36,752 nt of DNA, taken from assembly GCA_944380515.1 (NCBI GenBank), contig CALWHT010000003.1:1-36752 (forward strand), in the 5' to 3' direction. The translations under genes and the position numbers were made by a program. Position 1 is the first letter of the stretch. Each line of letters opens with the position of its first letter. The stretch is from an uncultured Roseburia sp. Lineage in GTDB: Bacteria > Bacillota > Clostridia > Lachnospirales > Lachnospiraceae. Under the pieces are notes generated by a model that did not search any database, was not told the origin of the DNA, and was given only the letters and a program-made list of their open reading frames with translations. This document shows, piece by piece, positions 8,172-16,219 of the stretch.

Positions 8172-8807
8172 TTATGCCTGTGTTCCGGCAGCCTCTGTTG
8201 TAGCGCTGTTTTTCCACTGCTCAAACTTCTCAACCACCGCGTCATAGGTGCGCTGTGAGATGTCCGGCAGCTCCTGACCCCAGGACTTTGTCGCTTCCTC
8301 AAAGCCCTGCTTAAAAGCGTCTAAAAGCAGATCAGCTTTTTCCGGGTCGTTTCCGGAGAGCGCCTTCGCAAAGTCTAAAATACGGTCCGAGGTCTGTTCT
8401 ACGCCCCAGTAGCCGTCCTCGGCAATGTCCGCCTGCGCCTGGGCTCTTGCAGCCTCGTCTACGGTATAATTGCCGCTTGCAAGAAAGCTCCAGATGGAGT
8501 CTGCCGTGCCGATGGCATTGCCCTGCTGGGTCATCATTTTTTCAACGAGACTGCGGAGCTGGGCGGTACGCTGTTCCGCGTCAGCCTTTAATTTGGCTAC
8601 GAGCGCGTAGTCTGTCTTCTTTGTTACGGTCTCGCTGGCTGTATCAGAGCTTTTCTCATAAATAACGCCGGTGTCGGCGGTGTCCGTTTTTTGCGCTGCT
8701 GCAGCAGTCTTTGCTGCCGCATCCTGTGACGCGCCTGACTGCGTCTTTGCGGTATAAGCGGACGAATAAGCAGAAGAAGTTACGTTTGAAATAAAGTTGG
8801 TATCCAT
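8172..8807 (-). CDS. Conserved hypothetical protein behind a sigma-D-like promoter
   Basis: This soluble, acidic protein of 211 aa has no signal peptide. The first 60 or so residues are Ser/Thr/Ala/Gln-rich and probably disordered (MDTNFISNVTSSAYSSAYT at the start). The rest is helical and charged, with the block EDGYWGVEQTSDRILDFAKA, then SGNDPEKADLLLDAFKQGF, and near the end ISQRTYDAVVEKFEQWKN. I believe similar proteins occur in other Lachnospiraceae but know no function. The ATG at 8807 is chosen because TGGAGGAATACAT precedes it. The upstream sequence matches the flagellar sigma factor consensus, which suggests expression with motility genes. It is monocistronic, divergent from ispE and convergent with the aminotransferase. 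Confidence 0.8.
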   Translation of the reverse strand: MDTNFISNVTSSAYSSAYTAKTQSGASQDAAAKTAAAAQKTDTADTGVIYEKSSDTASETVTKKTDYALVAKLKADAEQRTAQLRSLVEKMMTQQGNAIGTADSIWSFLASGNYTVDEAARAQAQADIAEDGYWGVEQTSDRILDFAKALSGNDPEKADLLLDAFKQGFEEATKSWGQELPDISQRTYDAVVEKFEQWKNSATTEAAGTQA

Positions 8808-8874
8808 ATGTATTCCTCCATTCCTTTGGAAATTTGTTTGTCTGCGTCCCTGCATGCTGTTTCTTTCGTTACCT

Positions 8875-8902
8875 ATATCGGTTTTTCTCCAAAAAAAATT
8901 TA
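8875..8902 (-). promoter_or_regulatory. Sigma-D (sigma-28) type promoter
   Basis: On the minus strand TAAA (8902-8899) is followed by a 16-nt spacer and ACCGATAT (8882-8875). The Bacillus sigma-D consensus is TAAA, 14-16 nt, GCCGATAT, so only one base of the -10 box differs. It lies about 68 nt upstream of the start codon of the 211-aa orphan gene. Confidence 0.65.
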
Positions 8903-9004
8903 GATGGAATTGACCTTTTTCGGATAAAATGGTAAGATTTATTTTGTATACAAAAAACAATGGAAATACAAAATAATATATTTTTGAACTTCCGCATTTT
9001 ATAG

Positions 9005-9026
9005 CGCCAAAAGTACTCTTTTGGCG
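9005..9026. repeat. Perfect 9-bp hairpin upstream of ispE
   Basis: CGCCAAAAG and CTTTTGGCG flank a TACT loop, followed by TTTC. It lies between two divergent genes, where no terminator is needed, so it may be an operator or a leader structure. Its role is unknown. Confidence 0.5.
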
Positions 9027-9079
9027 TTTCGAGAATGTAATTTGTGGAAACTCAAGTATATATTATATATTGAGGGATT

Positions 9080-9952
9080 ATGAAAGAAATATCAGTAAAA
9101 GCGCTGGCAAAAATTAACCTGGGACTCGATGTTGTGAGACGGAGAGAGGATGGCTACCACGAGGTTCGGATGATTATGCAGACCATCCATCTGTTTGACC
9201 GCCTCGAAATCAAAAAGACATCGTCCGGCGGTATTACCATGACGACGAACCTTTCTTTTTTGCCGACCAATGAAAATAATCTGGTCTATCAGGCGGCAAA
9301 GCTGCTGAAGGACGAATTCGGCATCCGGGACGGAATCGACATAAGGCTTCATAAGCATATTCCGGTTTCCGCCGGTATGGCGGGAGGGAGCACGGACGCG
9401 GCAGCCGTACTTTACGGTATGAACCGTATGTTTCAGCTCGGGTTAAAAAGGGACGAGCTGATGCGGCGCGGCGTAAAAATCGGCGCGGATGTGCCGTACT
9501 GCATTATGCGGGGTACGGCGCTTGCGGAGGGAATCGGTGAGAAGCTGACGGCGCTTCCGCCGATGGTAAAATGTCCCGTCCTCATCGCAAAGCCTCCGAT
9601 CAGTGTTTCGACGAAGTTTGTTTATGAGCATTTAAAGCTGGATGAGACGACGGTACATCCTGACATTGACCGCCTGGTGGAGGATATCCGGCAGAAGGAT
9701 TTGGCAAAAATCGCGGCTGATATGGGAAATGTGCTGGAAACTGTGACAATCCCGAATTATCCGGTAATTGCGGAAATAAAAGAGCATATGCTAAGGCACG
9801 GAGCTGTCAATGCCATGATGAGCGGAAGCGGCCCTACGGTGTTCGGGCTGTTTGAAGATACGGCGCAGGCGCGGGAGGCTTACGAATCGATGCAGGCATC
9901 GGGGCTTGCGAGACAGGTTTATCTGACCAGTATTTATAATAATGCAAGATAA
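9080..9952 (+). CDS. ispE: 4-diphosphocytidyl-2-C-methyl-D-erythritol kinase
   Basis: IspE phosphorylates CDP-methylerythritol with ATP in the non-mevalonate (MEP) isoprenoid pathway. The 290-aa length is normal for the family. It has the N-terminal AKINLGLDV with catalytic Lys11, the GHMP-kinase ATP loop PVSAGMAGGSTDAA (residues 95-108) with catalytic Asp106, IGADVPYCI, and the C-terminal MSGSGPTVFGLF. A GAGGG ribosome binding site precedes the ATG. A GntR-family regulator follows after 60 nt and is probably co-transcribed; ispE next to a GntR/FCD gene recurs in Clostridia. Confidence 0.95.
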   Translation: MKEISVKALAKINLGLDVVRRREDGYHEVRMIMQTIHLFDRLEIKKTSSGGITMTTNLSFLPTNENNLVYQAAKLLKDEFGIRDGIDIRLHKHIPVSAGMAGGSTDAAAVLYGMNRMFQLGLKRDELMRRGVKIGADVPYCIMRGTALAEGIGEKLTALPPMVKCPVLIAKPPISVSTKFVYEHLKLDETTVHPDIDRLVEDIRQKDLAKIAADMGNVLETVTIPNYPVIAEIKEHMLRHGAVNAMMSGSGPTVFGLFEDTAQAREAYESMQASGLARQVYLTSIYNNAR

Positions 9953-10012
9953 GCGTATGCAAAGGAGGCCGCGCGGGGCACGGAAGGAACGGAAAAGAAA
10001 TGGAGGAACAGA

Positions 10013-10687
10013 ATGACAGAGGATTTAAAGCTGAACATGGACGTATATCTTCCACTGCGGGATGTTGTTTTTAATACATTGCGGGAAGCCATTTTAAAGG
10101 GGGAATTAAAACCCGGAGAGCGGCTGATGGAGCTGCAGCTTGCCGCAAAGCTCGGAGTGAGCCGAACCCCGATCCGCGAGGCGATCCGTATGCTCGAGCA
10201 GGAGGGGCTTGCCGTCACGATTCCGAGAAAAGGGGCGGAGGTCGCGAAGATGACCGAAAAGGATATGGAGGATGTGCTGCAGATACGGGAGGCGCTTGAT
10301 GAGCTTGCGGCCTCGATTGCATGCGAGCAGATGACGAAAGAGCAGCTGGAGCTGCTCACGGAAACCATGCACGAGTTTGAGGAATCCACCAAGACCAGAC
10401 AGCTGAAAAAAATCGCGGAAGCGGACGTGAGGTTCCACGACATCATCTATCAGGCGACCGGCAATCCGAAGCTTGTGAATATGCTCAACAATCTGCGGGA
10501 ACAGATGTACCGCTATCGGGTGGAATATTTAAAGGACGAGAAGAACTACCCGACCCTGATGCGGGAACACAGCGAAATTGTTGAGGGTCTGAAGAAAAAA
10601 GATAAGCTGCGCGTGACAGAGGCGATGCACAAGCATGTGAAAAATCAGGTCACCGCGGTCAAGGAAATGATACGGGAGCAGGAATAG
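10013..10687 (+). CDS. GntR-family transcriptional regulator (FadR/FCD subfamily)
   Basis: This protein of 224 aa has an N-terminal winged helix (about residues 10-80) with LREAILKGELKPGERL, the recognition helix LGVSRTPIREAIRMLE, and the wing GLAVTIPRKGAEV. The all-helical FCD effector domain includes IREALDELAASIAC, the metal or ligand-site pattern ADVRFHDIIYQATGNPKL and a terminal H-rich helix (EAMHKHVKNQ). Ligands of this subfamily are usually organic acids; none can be named here. The start follows AAATGGAGGAACAG. Its last 29 nt overlap the convergent acetyltransferase gene. Confidence 0.92.
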   Translation: MTEDLKLNMDVYLPLRDVVFNTLREAILKGELKPGERLMELQLAAKLGVSRTPIREAIRMLEQEGLAVTIPRKGAEVAKMTEKDMEDVLQIREALDELAASIACEQMTKEQLELLTETMHEFEESTKTRQLKKIAEADVRFHDIIYQATGNPKLVNMLNNLREQMYRYRVEYLKDEKNYPTLMREHSEIVEGLKKKDKLRVTEAMHKHVKNQVTAVKEMIREQE

Positions 10688-11144
10688 AGGCCGGGAGCTG
10701 TTTTTCCATCACATAGTTGGTAAGGAATACGCCGCGTCTTTTTACCTGCTGTTCCGTTTTCACCCGGTACCCCCGCCGGGCAAAGAAGGGCTTTGCCGTT
10801 ATGGAGGCATGGGTGATGATTTTATCCGCGTCTGCGGTAGCTTCCAGGCTGTCGCAGAGGGCGGACGCAATTCCCTTTCTCTGATAGTCTTTATGGACAT
10901 ACAGTCTGTCTAAATATCCGGTTTTGTCAATATCCCCAAATCCCACGATGCTGCCGTCTGTGACAGCTACAAATGTAACATGCTCCAGAAACGATTGATT
11001 CCATTCCACAAGGTCAACGCTTCCCGTCGCCCAGGCATCTAATTGCTTTTGGGTATAGTCTTTTGCATTCACGGTATGCACGGTTTGATAAAACAGCTCC
11101 GCGAGATATTTGCAATCGGCTGGCTGGTATTTTCTGATAAGCAT
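10659..11144 (-). CDS. GNAT-family N-acetyltransferase
   Basis: This single-domain GNAT enzyme of 161 aa would transfer an acetyl group from acetyl-CoA to an amine. It starts MLIRKYQPADCKYLAELF, and has VGFGDIDKTGYLDRLYVH (motif A strand) followed by the CoA pyrophosphate loop YQRKGIASAL. It ends with AKPFFARRGY (motif B). The substrate is not predictable. The ATG at 11144 has AGGAGG upstream. A TATAAT on the minus strand (11195-11190) could be its -10 box, but no good -35 is seen. Its 3' end overlaps the regulator gene by 29 nt in convergent orientation. Confidence 0.9.
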   Translation of the reverse strand: MLIRKYQPADCKYLAELFYQTVHTVNAKDYTQKQLDAWATGSVDLVEWNQSFLEHVTFVAVTDGSIVGFGDIDKTGYLDRLYVHKDYQRKGIASALCDSLEATADADKIITHASITAKPFFARRGYRVKTEQQVKRRGVFLTNYVMEKQLPASIPAPVSFP

Positions 11145-11334
11145 ATGGTTCCTCCTGCGGCCCTTGGGCTTTGTGCCCGGGCTGTTTTTATTATAGCGTG
11201 TTTTCGGTGTACCGGCTACAAAATAATACCGGAAAATGGGAATAAAAAATCGAAACGGGCGCAGAATATATCCAGGATTGGGTGCCAAACGCACCCTGTT
11301 TTAGTCAGCAAATTACGCCGCGGGAGGCAGACAG

Positions 11335-12843
11335 ATGGAAAAGAAAACGCCCATTACCGGTTTATTAAGTGAAAATATTGCTCATATGGAGGAGTTGTTC
11401 CACGAATGTGCGGATATTAAGAAAAAGCAGTTTCAGCTCGGAAAGAATATGGATGTGCCGTGCTATCTGACCTTTATTGAGGTGTCTGTGGATACGGGAA
11501 CCTCGGCACTCGGTGAGCTCTTAAAATATCTGGGAAGCATCGATAAGCAGGAGCTTTACCGGGCACTTCAAAACAATGCGCTTGATATTTCGGATGCCAC
11601 CTACTTTGACACGATTGAGGATGCCGCGGCCGGGCTTCTGGCAGGGGAGGCGATTCTCTTTGTGGACGGCTTTGACCGGGCCGTAAAAATACCGGACGAC
11701 GGATACCCCAATATGGGTATCAGCGAAGCGGACTCGGAAAAGGTAATCCGCGGCTCCAATGAGGGCTTTTGTGACTCCGTAAAGCAGAACGCGGCCTTAA
11801 TCCGCAAGCGCATCCGTTCTCCGAAGGTAAAGGTGAAGCAGGTGAAAAAAGGAGTGCGATCCAATACGCTGATTTACCTGGTATATATGGAGGACCTTGT
11901 TTATCCGGACCTTGTGAGGGAAATCGAGCGCCGCATGGAGGGCTTTGAGATTGACGGTGTTCTTGACAGCGGGGTGTTAGAGCAGCTCACGGAGGAAAAA
12001 TGGTACTCCCCGTTTCCGCAGTTTCAGACGACGGAGCGGCCCGACCGGGCGGCAATGTCGCTTTTGGAGGGACGCGTCGTGCTGCTGTCGGATAATTCCC
12101 CGGTCGGGCTGATTCTGCCTACCGATTATAATTCCTTTATCCGAACGAGCGACGATTACTATAACCGCTGGGAAATCGCAAGCTTTGCGAGACTTCTGCG
12201 CTATGTGGCGTCCTTTTTCGCAATGACGCTGCCGGGGCTTTATCTGGCCGTCACTAATTTTCATACGCAAATCCTGCCTACCATGCTGCTGTTTTCGTTC
12301 GCGGACGCGAGAAGCGGCGTGCCCTTTCCGGCGGTCATTGAGGTGCTGATTATGGAGATTTCCTTTGAGCTTTTGCGCGAGGCGGGCGTGCGGCTGCCCG
12401 GGGCGATGGGAAATACCATCGGTATCGTGGGCGGACTGATTATCGGGCAGGCGGCGGTGGAGGCAAATCTTGTCAGCCCGATTGTGGTCATTGTCATCTC
12501 CTTTACGGCACTCTGCTCCTTTGCAATTCCAAACGAGGAATTTGCGACGGCCTTCCGGCTGCTCAAATTTTTGTTTATCGGGCTGTGTGCATGGCTCGGA
12601 TATTTCGGTATGCTGTTTGGGCTTCTGGCAGTCCTGATTCACCTTGCCCATCTAAAGAGCTTCGGTATCCCGTATCTGATGCCCTATGTGGGTGCGGATG
12701 TCAACGACTTTGAGGATGAGCGGGATTTTCTGTGGAGGCAGCCCATAAGAAAGCTGACCAGACGTCCCGTGTATGCCAGACGGGAAAAACGCACGAAGCT
12801 GACGTTTCCCGACAGGACCGCGGCCGGGGCGAAAAGGAGGTAG
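11335..12843 (+). CDS. gerAA: Spore germination protein, GerA family (A subunit)
   Basis: This A subunit of a germinant receptor in the spore inner membrane has 502 aa, near the usual length. The N-terminal soluble half includes ECADIKKKQFQLG and GEAILFVDGFDRA. Conserved family segments follow: KVKQVKKGVRSNTL, GRVVLLSDNSPVGLILP and TDYNSFIRTSDDYYNRWEIA. Several membrane helices lie after about residue 285. The start follows GCGGGAGGCAGACAG. The next gene begins 4 nt after its stop, with a ribosome binding site (AAGGAGG) that overlaps the stop region. It is probably expressed in the forespore, but I could not assign a confident sigma-G promoter. Confidence 0.93.
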   Translation: MEKKTPITGLLSENIAHMEELFHECADIKKKQFQLGKNMDVPCYLTFIEVSVDTGTSALGELLKYLGSIDKQELYRALQNNALDISDATYFDTIEDAAAGLLAGEAILFVDGFDRAVKIPDDGYPNMGISEADSEKVIRGSNEGFCDSVKQNAALIRKRIRSPKVKVKQVKKGVRSNTLIYLVYMEDLVYPDLVREIERRMEGFEIDGVLDSGVLEQLTEEKWYSPFPQFQTTERPDRAAMSLLEGRVVLLSDNSPVGLILPTDYNSFIRTSDDYYNRWEIASFARLLRYVASFFAMTLPGLYLAVTNFHTQILPTMLLFSFADARSGVPFPAVIEVLIMEISFELLREAGVRLPGAMGNTIGIVGGLIIGQAAVEANLVSPIVVIVISFTALCSFAIPNEEFATAFRLLKFLFIGLCAWLGYFGMLFGLLAVLIHLAHLKSFGIPYLMPYVGADVNDFEDERDFLWRQPIRKLTRRPVYARREKRTKLTFPDRTAAGAKRR

Positions 12844-12846
12844 CGC

Positions 12847-14901
12847 ATGTTTTCAGGGAACGGAAAAATTTCGGGGCGTCAGATGTTTCGGCTGCTCACG
12901 TTTGACCTTTTGGGCTTTGCCACGCTGGTAATCCCGGCGACGCTTGCGGGCTTTTGCGGCAGAGACGGTATTTTCTGCATTGCCGCAGGAATCCTGGCGG
13001 GGCTCATTTTTTTAAAGCTGATGGAGGGAAGCGTAAAGCAGATGACGGGGACCTACCCGGAATATTTAGAGGAACTGCTCGGCAAATTCGCGGGAAGGCT
13101 CATACAGGCATGCTATGTGGTATATCTGGTGCTGCTGGCGGGCTATACGGCGTATCTGTTTTCCGGAGCCGTGGTTAAAAGCCTGCTGAGGGAGGAATCC
13201 TACTGGCTGGTGCTTGTTTTGATTTTGCTTCTGGCATGGTACGGGCTTGCCAGCGGGATTGAGGGCCGGGCAAGGATTTATGAGCTGCTGTTCTGGCTTG
13301 TTTTGATTCCGCTGTTTCTGATGCTCGCGTCGGCGCTTGACGAGATTGACGCGGATTATTGGGCGCCGGTATTCATGTCGCCGCCGAAGGATGTGCTGGC
13401 GGGGAGCTATTATGTATTTGTGTGTATGTCTATCGTGTTTTTGATTCCGTTTGTGGGAGAATATGCAAAGCGGCGGGAGAGCCTTGTGCGCGCGGGCAGG
13501 GCGGCGCTGCTTTTTACCGGGGCGGTCTGCGCCGTTTTGTATCTGATTCTGCTCGGTATTTTCGGCTCGAATGCACTCGCTCAGATGGAATTTCCGGCGG
13601 TTACGCTGATGAGTACCGTAAAAATAACCGGCGGGTTTTTAAAACGGGCGGATGCCTTTATGTTCGGAATCTGGTTTTTTACGTTGTACGCACTTTTAAA
13701 CGGCTCCATTTTTTACGGTGAAATGATGCTTGGGCGTCTTTTGGGGCGCCCGGCGGAGCGTTTTATGAAAAAAAAGGGCGGGCAGGTACTGATTCTCGTG
13801 TGTGTGTTTGCCGTCGCCGCGATATTTTACCGCAATAGTCCGATGGCCGGACTCTATGAGAAATTTTTATGGTATGCCGGCGTGCCGTTTTTAGTGCTCG
13901 TTGCGTTGCTGCTCGCCGCGCGCCGTCTGTTTCTGCGGAAAAAGGGGGGAAAACGCGCGGGCCTGCTGCTGCTTGTGCTGTTTGCGGCGTCAGGACTTTC
14001 GGGATGCGCTTCCGCGGAGCTTGAGGAGCGCAATTTTCCGGTAGAGATGGCGGTAAGGAATACCGGGGACTTCACGGAGGCATGGCTTGATGTGGGGCAG
14101 TCCGGCAACCGGGTAATCGACTACAGCCACATGAAGGTCATTATTCTGGAACAGGAATTTGTGGAGAACGCGGGGAAAATGGAAGAATTTCTTGCGTTCC
14201 TCGAGGAAAAGAGCGATGTCCCGAGAAGTACCTACGTTGTGGTCGCGAAGGATGCCGAAAAGATTATGGAGCTTGGAGACGGCGCGGGCGAATCCGTCGG
14301 CACATATCTGGAGGATTTGTTTGAAAATGTGTCGGAAATCAAAAAGACGGCATATCCGACGCTTGGCATGCTTTATCAGGAGCAGGAAAACCGGCAGGAA
14401 ACGCTGTGGATTCCGTATGTGGCAGAGGAGGACGGGAAGCCGGCGGTGACGGATTATTATATCTGGAAGCGCGGAACCCCCGACGGCCGCGTAGAGAGCG
14501 GAGCGGCGCTTTTATCCTATTTTACGCAGAATGAACTGGATAATTATTATATCAAGCTGGATCAAAACTGCACATTGCGCCTGTTTTCACCCCACAACCG
14601 TATTTCGATTGAGGAGGACGGGAAAATCGCGGTAGAAATTGTTTGCAGCGGTGAATTGATGTATCAGCAGCCGGGAGAGGGAAAAAGCCAGGAAGAGCTT
14701 GAACAGATGGCGGAGGCTTATATGAACGCCGTGGCGGAGGAAACGCTTAAGGGCGGGGCACGGGCGGATGTCACAAACAGCTTTAAAAAGCTCGGAGGGG
14801 ACCGGCGGGAGTGGTACAGGTTTTATGAAAAGGAGCCGGAGCGCTTTGAGGAGGACATGGAAATCGAGTACCGCGCCGACATTACGTGGGTGAATCTGTG
14901 A
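12847..14901 (+). CDS. Fused GerAB permease and GerAC lipoprotein germinant-receptor subunit
   Basis: A single 684-aa frame contains two normally separate subunits. Residues 1 to about 365 are a GerAB-type APC-superfamily permease with about ten membrane helices, including FEVTFD-like start ISGRQMFRLLTFD, SVKQMTGTYPEYL and IPFVGEYAKRRE. A basic segment (RRLFLRKKGGKR) leads to a hydrophobic helix ending in the lipobox LSGC, with Cys387 at 14005-14007. The remainder is a GerAC-like domain, with AVRNTGDFTEAWLDVG, SHMKVIILEQEFVENAGKMEEF-type sequence and a C-terminal amphipathic region. The basic-hydrophobic-LSGC arrangement looks like an intact internal lipoprotein signal. It starts 4 nt after gerAA. 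The fusion is continuous with no frameshift, so it is not an assembly artefact in reading frame terms. Confidence 0.88.
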   Translation: MFSGNGKISGRQMFRLLTFDLLGFATLVIPATLAGFCGRDGIFCIAAGILAGLIFLKLMEGSVKQMTGTYPEYLEELLGKFAGRLIQACYVVYLVLLAGYTAYLFSGAVVKSLLREESYWLVLVLILLLAWYGLASGIEGRARIYELLFWLVLIPLFLMLASALDEIDADYWAPVFMSPPKDVLAGSYYVFVCMSIVFLIPFVGEYAKRRESLVRAGRAALLFTGAVCAVLYLILLGIFGSNALAQMEFPAVTLMSTVKITGGFLKRADAFMFGIWFFTLYALLNGSIFYGEMMLGRLLGRPAERFMKKKGGQVLILVCVFAVAAIFYRNSPMAGLYEKFLWYAGVPFLVLVALLLAARRLFLRKKGGKRAGLLLLVLFAASGLSGCASAELEERNFPVEMAVRNTGDFTEAWLDVGQSGNRVIDYSHMKVIILEQEFVENAGKMEEFLAFLEEKSDVPRSTYVVVAKDAEKIMELGDGAGESVGTYLEDLFENVSEIKKTAYPTLGMLYQEQENRQETLWIPYVAEEDGKPAVTDYYIWKRGTPDGRVESGAALLSYFTQNELDNYYIKLDQNCTLRLFSPHNRISIEEDGKIAVEIVCSGELMYQQPGEGKSQEELEQMAEAYMNAVAEETLKGGARADVTNSFKKLGGDRREWYRFYEKEPERFEEDMEIEYRADITWVNL

Positions 14902-14931
14902 TGGGCGGATGGAATTTTTTATCCTGGGTCT

Positions 14932-14959
14932 GAATAAAAGCTGAGCAATGGGAAATACT
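14932..14959 (+). promoter_or_regulatory. Sigma-F-like forespore promoter of spoIIR
   Basis: GAATA (14932-14936), a 14-nt spacer and GGAAATACT (14951-14959) match the sigma-F pattern GYATA / GGNNANANT. In Bacillus spoIIR is a sigma-F gene, so the match is where one is expected. Transcription would begin near 14966. Confidence 0.6.
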
Positions 14960-14992
14960 TCTGACTATCAAAGGAAAAGGAGTATTTCCCAT
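14948..14992 (+). promoter_or_regulatory. 12-bp inverted repeat enclosing the spoIIR ribosome binding site
   Basis: ATGGGAAATACT (14948-14959) and AGTATTTCCCAT (14981-14992) are perfectly complementary. The 21-nt loop carries the AAGGAAAAGG ribosome binding site and the right arm includes the first two bases of the start codon. The left arm coincides with the sigma-F-like -10 box, so only read-through transcripts from upstream would contain the whole hairpin. Confidence 0.75.
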
Positions 14993-15650
14993 GAAGCGAT
15001 GGAAAAACAGAAAAATGTTTGTTTACATAATGGTTGGTGCGGCCTGTCTGCTGGCTGCTTTCACAGGGGGGCAGTATGAAAAGCGGTTTCGGCTCCAGCG
15101 TCAGATTGCGGACAAGATTATCAGGTTTCATGTGATTGCCAACAGCGATACGGGGGAGGATCAGGAGCTGAAGCTTGCCGTGCGGGATGCCGTCGGAGCG
15201 GCGCTTGGAGAGCGTCTGGCGGGCGCGGACAGCAGGGAGGCCTCCGAGAAAATCCTGGAGCGGGAGATTCCGCGGATTGAACAGACAGCGCGGGAGGTCG
15301 TGGCCGAGGCCGGCTATGATTATGAGGTAACGGCGAGCCTGACAGAGACCGATTTCCCGGTAAAGACCTATGGCAGCTACACCTTTCCGGCGGGAGAGTA
15401 CGAGGCGCTTGAGATTGTCATCGGGGAAGGTGCGGGGCATAACTGGTGGTGTGTCATGTATCCGAATATGTGCTTTTCGGGGAGTGTTTATGAGGTCGTC
15501 GACGAAGCTGCGGAAAGTTCCTTAAAAGAAGTGCTCTCTGCGGAGGAATACGAGGAGGTGTTCTCGTCGGGAAATTACCGCGTCCGGTTTCGGTATCTGG
15601 ATTTTTTGAATGAGCTTTGCGGGCAAAATTTGACAGGCAATGAAGAATAG
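14991..15650 (+). CDS. spoIIR: Stage II sporulation protein R
   Basis: SpoIIR is made in the forespore and exported to the intermembrane space, where it triggers SpoIIGA to cleave pro-sigma-E in the mother cell. This 219-aa protein matches the family length. It has an N-terminal anchor (FVYIMVGAACLLAAF), the hallmark IIRFHVIANSDTGEDQELKL, VRDAV, FPAGEYEALEIVIGEGAGHN and WWCVMYPNMCF. It follows the germination operon by 89 nt, has its own sigma-F-like promoter, and its ribosome binding site lies in a potential hairpin. Confidence 0.95.
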   Translation: MKRWKNRKMFVYIMVGAACLLAAFTGGQYEKRFRLQRQIADKIIRFHVIANSDTGEDQELKLAVRDAVGAALGERLAGADSREASEKILEREIPRIEQTAREVVAEAGYDYEVTASLTETDFPVKTYGSYTFPAGEYEALEIVIGEGAGHNWWCVMYPNMCFSGSVYEVVDEAAESSLKEVLSAEEYEEVFSSGNYRVRFRYLDFLNELCGQNLTGNEE

Positions 15651-15658
15651 TATTGAAT
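15630..15658 (+). promoter_or_regulatory. Possible sigma-A promoter for the DUF1934 gene
   Basis: A perfect TTGACA (15630-15635) near the end of spoIIR is followed by a 17-nt spacer and TTGAAT (15653-15658), a 4/6 match to TATAAT. A better TATAAT at 15679-15684 lacks a well-spaced -35. The call is tentative. Confidence 0.35.
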
Positions 15659-15731
15659 CCTGAGAGAAAAGAGGTTAATATAATGCTGAATAAGACGGAC
15701 GGCGGATGCCGCGTTGGATATGGAGATTGCA

Positions 15732-16181
15732 ATGACAAAAGAGGTTTTGGTAAAAATCAGCGGACTTCAGTTTGCACCGGAAAATGATAATGAGCCAATC
15801 GAGCTTATTACCTCCGGAGATTATTATAAACGGAATGGAAAGCATTATATTGTCTACGAGGAGGTCATGGAGGGAGTGCCGGGAACCACGAAAAGTATCA
15901 TCAAGCTGAACGATGATTTTCTCGACATCACCAAAAAGGGAGCCACGAATGTACATATGATGTTTGAGAAAAACCGCAAGAACGTGACTTATTATTACAC
16001 GCCCTACGGGAGTCTTCTCATAGGGATAGACGCCAAAAGGGTCGAGATACAGGAGTCGGAGCATAACATTGATGTGAAAGTGGATTATGAGCTTGAGGTC
16101 AATTATGAGCATATGGCCGATTGCAGCATTACGATGAATATCAAGTCAAAGGATGCCGGGGACTTCCGTATCCAGGCGTAA
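15732..16181 (+). CDS. DUF1934 (YwiB-like) small beta-barrel protein
   Basis: This protein of about 149 aa belongs to the DUF1934/YwiB family, predicted to form a calycin-like beta barrel, with no established function. Strands rich in alternating residues run throughout, with the typical GDYYKRNGKHYIVYEE, a TKSIIKL turn, GSLLIGIDAKRVEI and a closing VDYELEVNYEHMADCSITMNI-type region. The ATG at 15732 is preferred because GGAG lies 6 nt upstream; in-frame starts at 15714 (TTG) and 15720 (ATG) are less well supported. It lies between spoIIR and an IMPase-family gene, possibly in an operon with the latter. Confidence 0.88.
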   Translation: MTKEVLVKISGLQFAPENDNEPIELITSGDYYKRNGKHYIVYEEVMEGVPGTTKSIIKLNDDFLDITKKGATNVHMMFEKNRKNVTYYYTPYGSLLIGIDAKRVEIQESEHNIDVKVDYELEVNYEHMADCSITMNIKSKDAGDFRIQA

Positions 16182-16219
16182 ATGCCCGCCAGGGCCGGCA
16201 GAACGAAGGAGAAAAAGAG

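Noticed and set aside
11240-11270. Possible sigma-G promoter of gerAA (GAATA, 19 nt, GAATATA)
   Set aside because: The -35 fits but the -10 is a poor match to CATAMTA and the spacing is off, so it is not called although a forespore promoter is expected in this gap.
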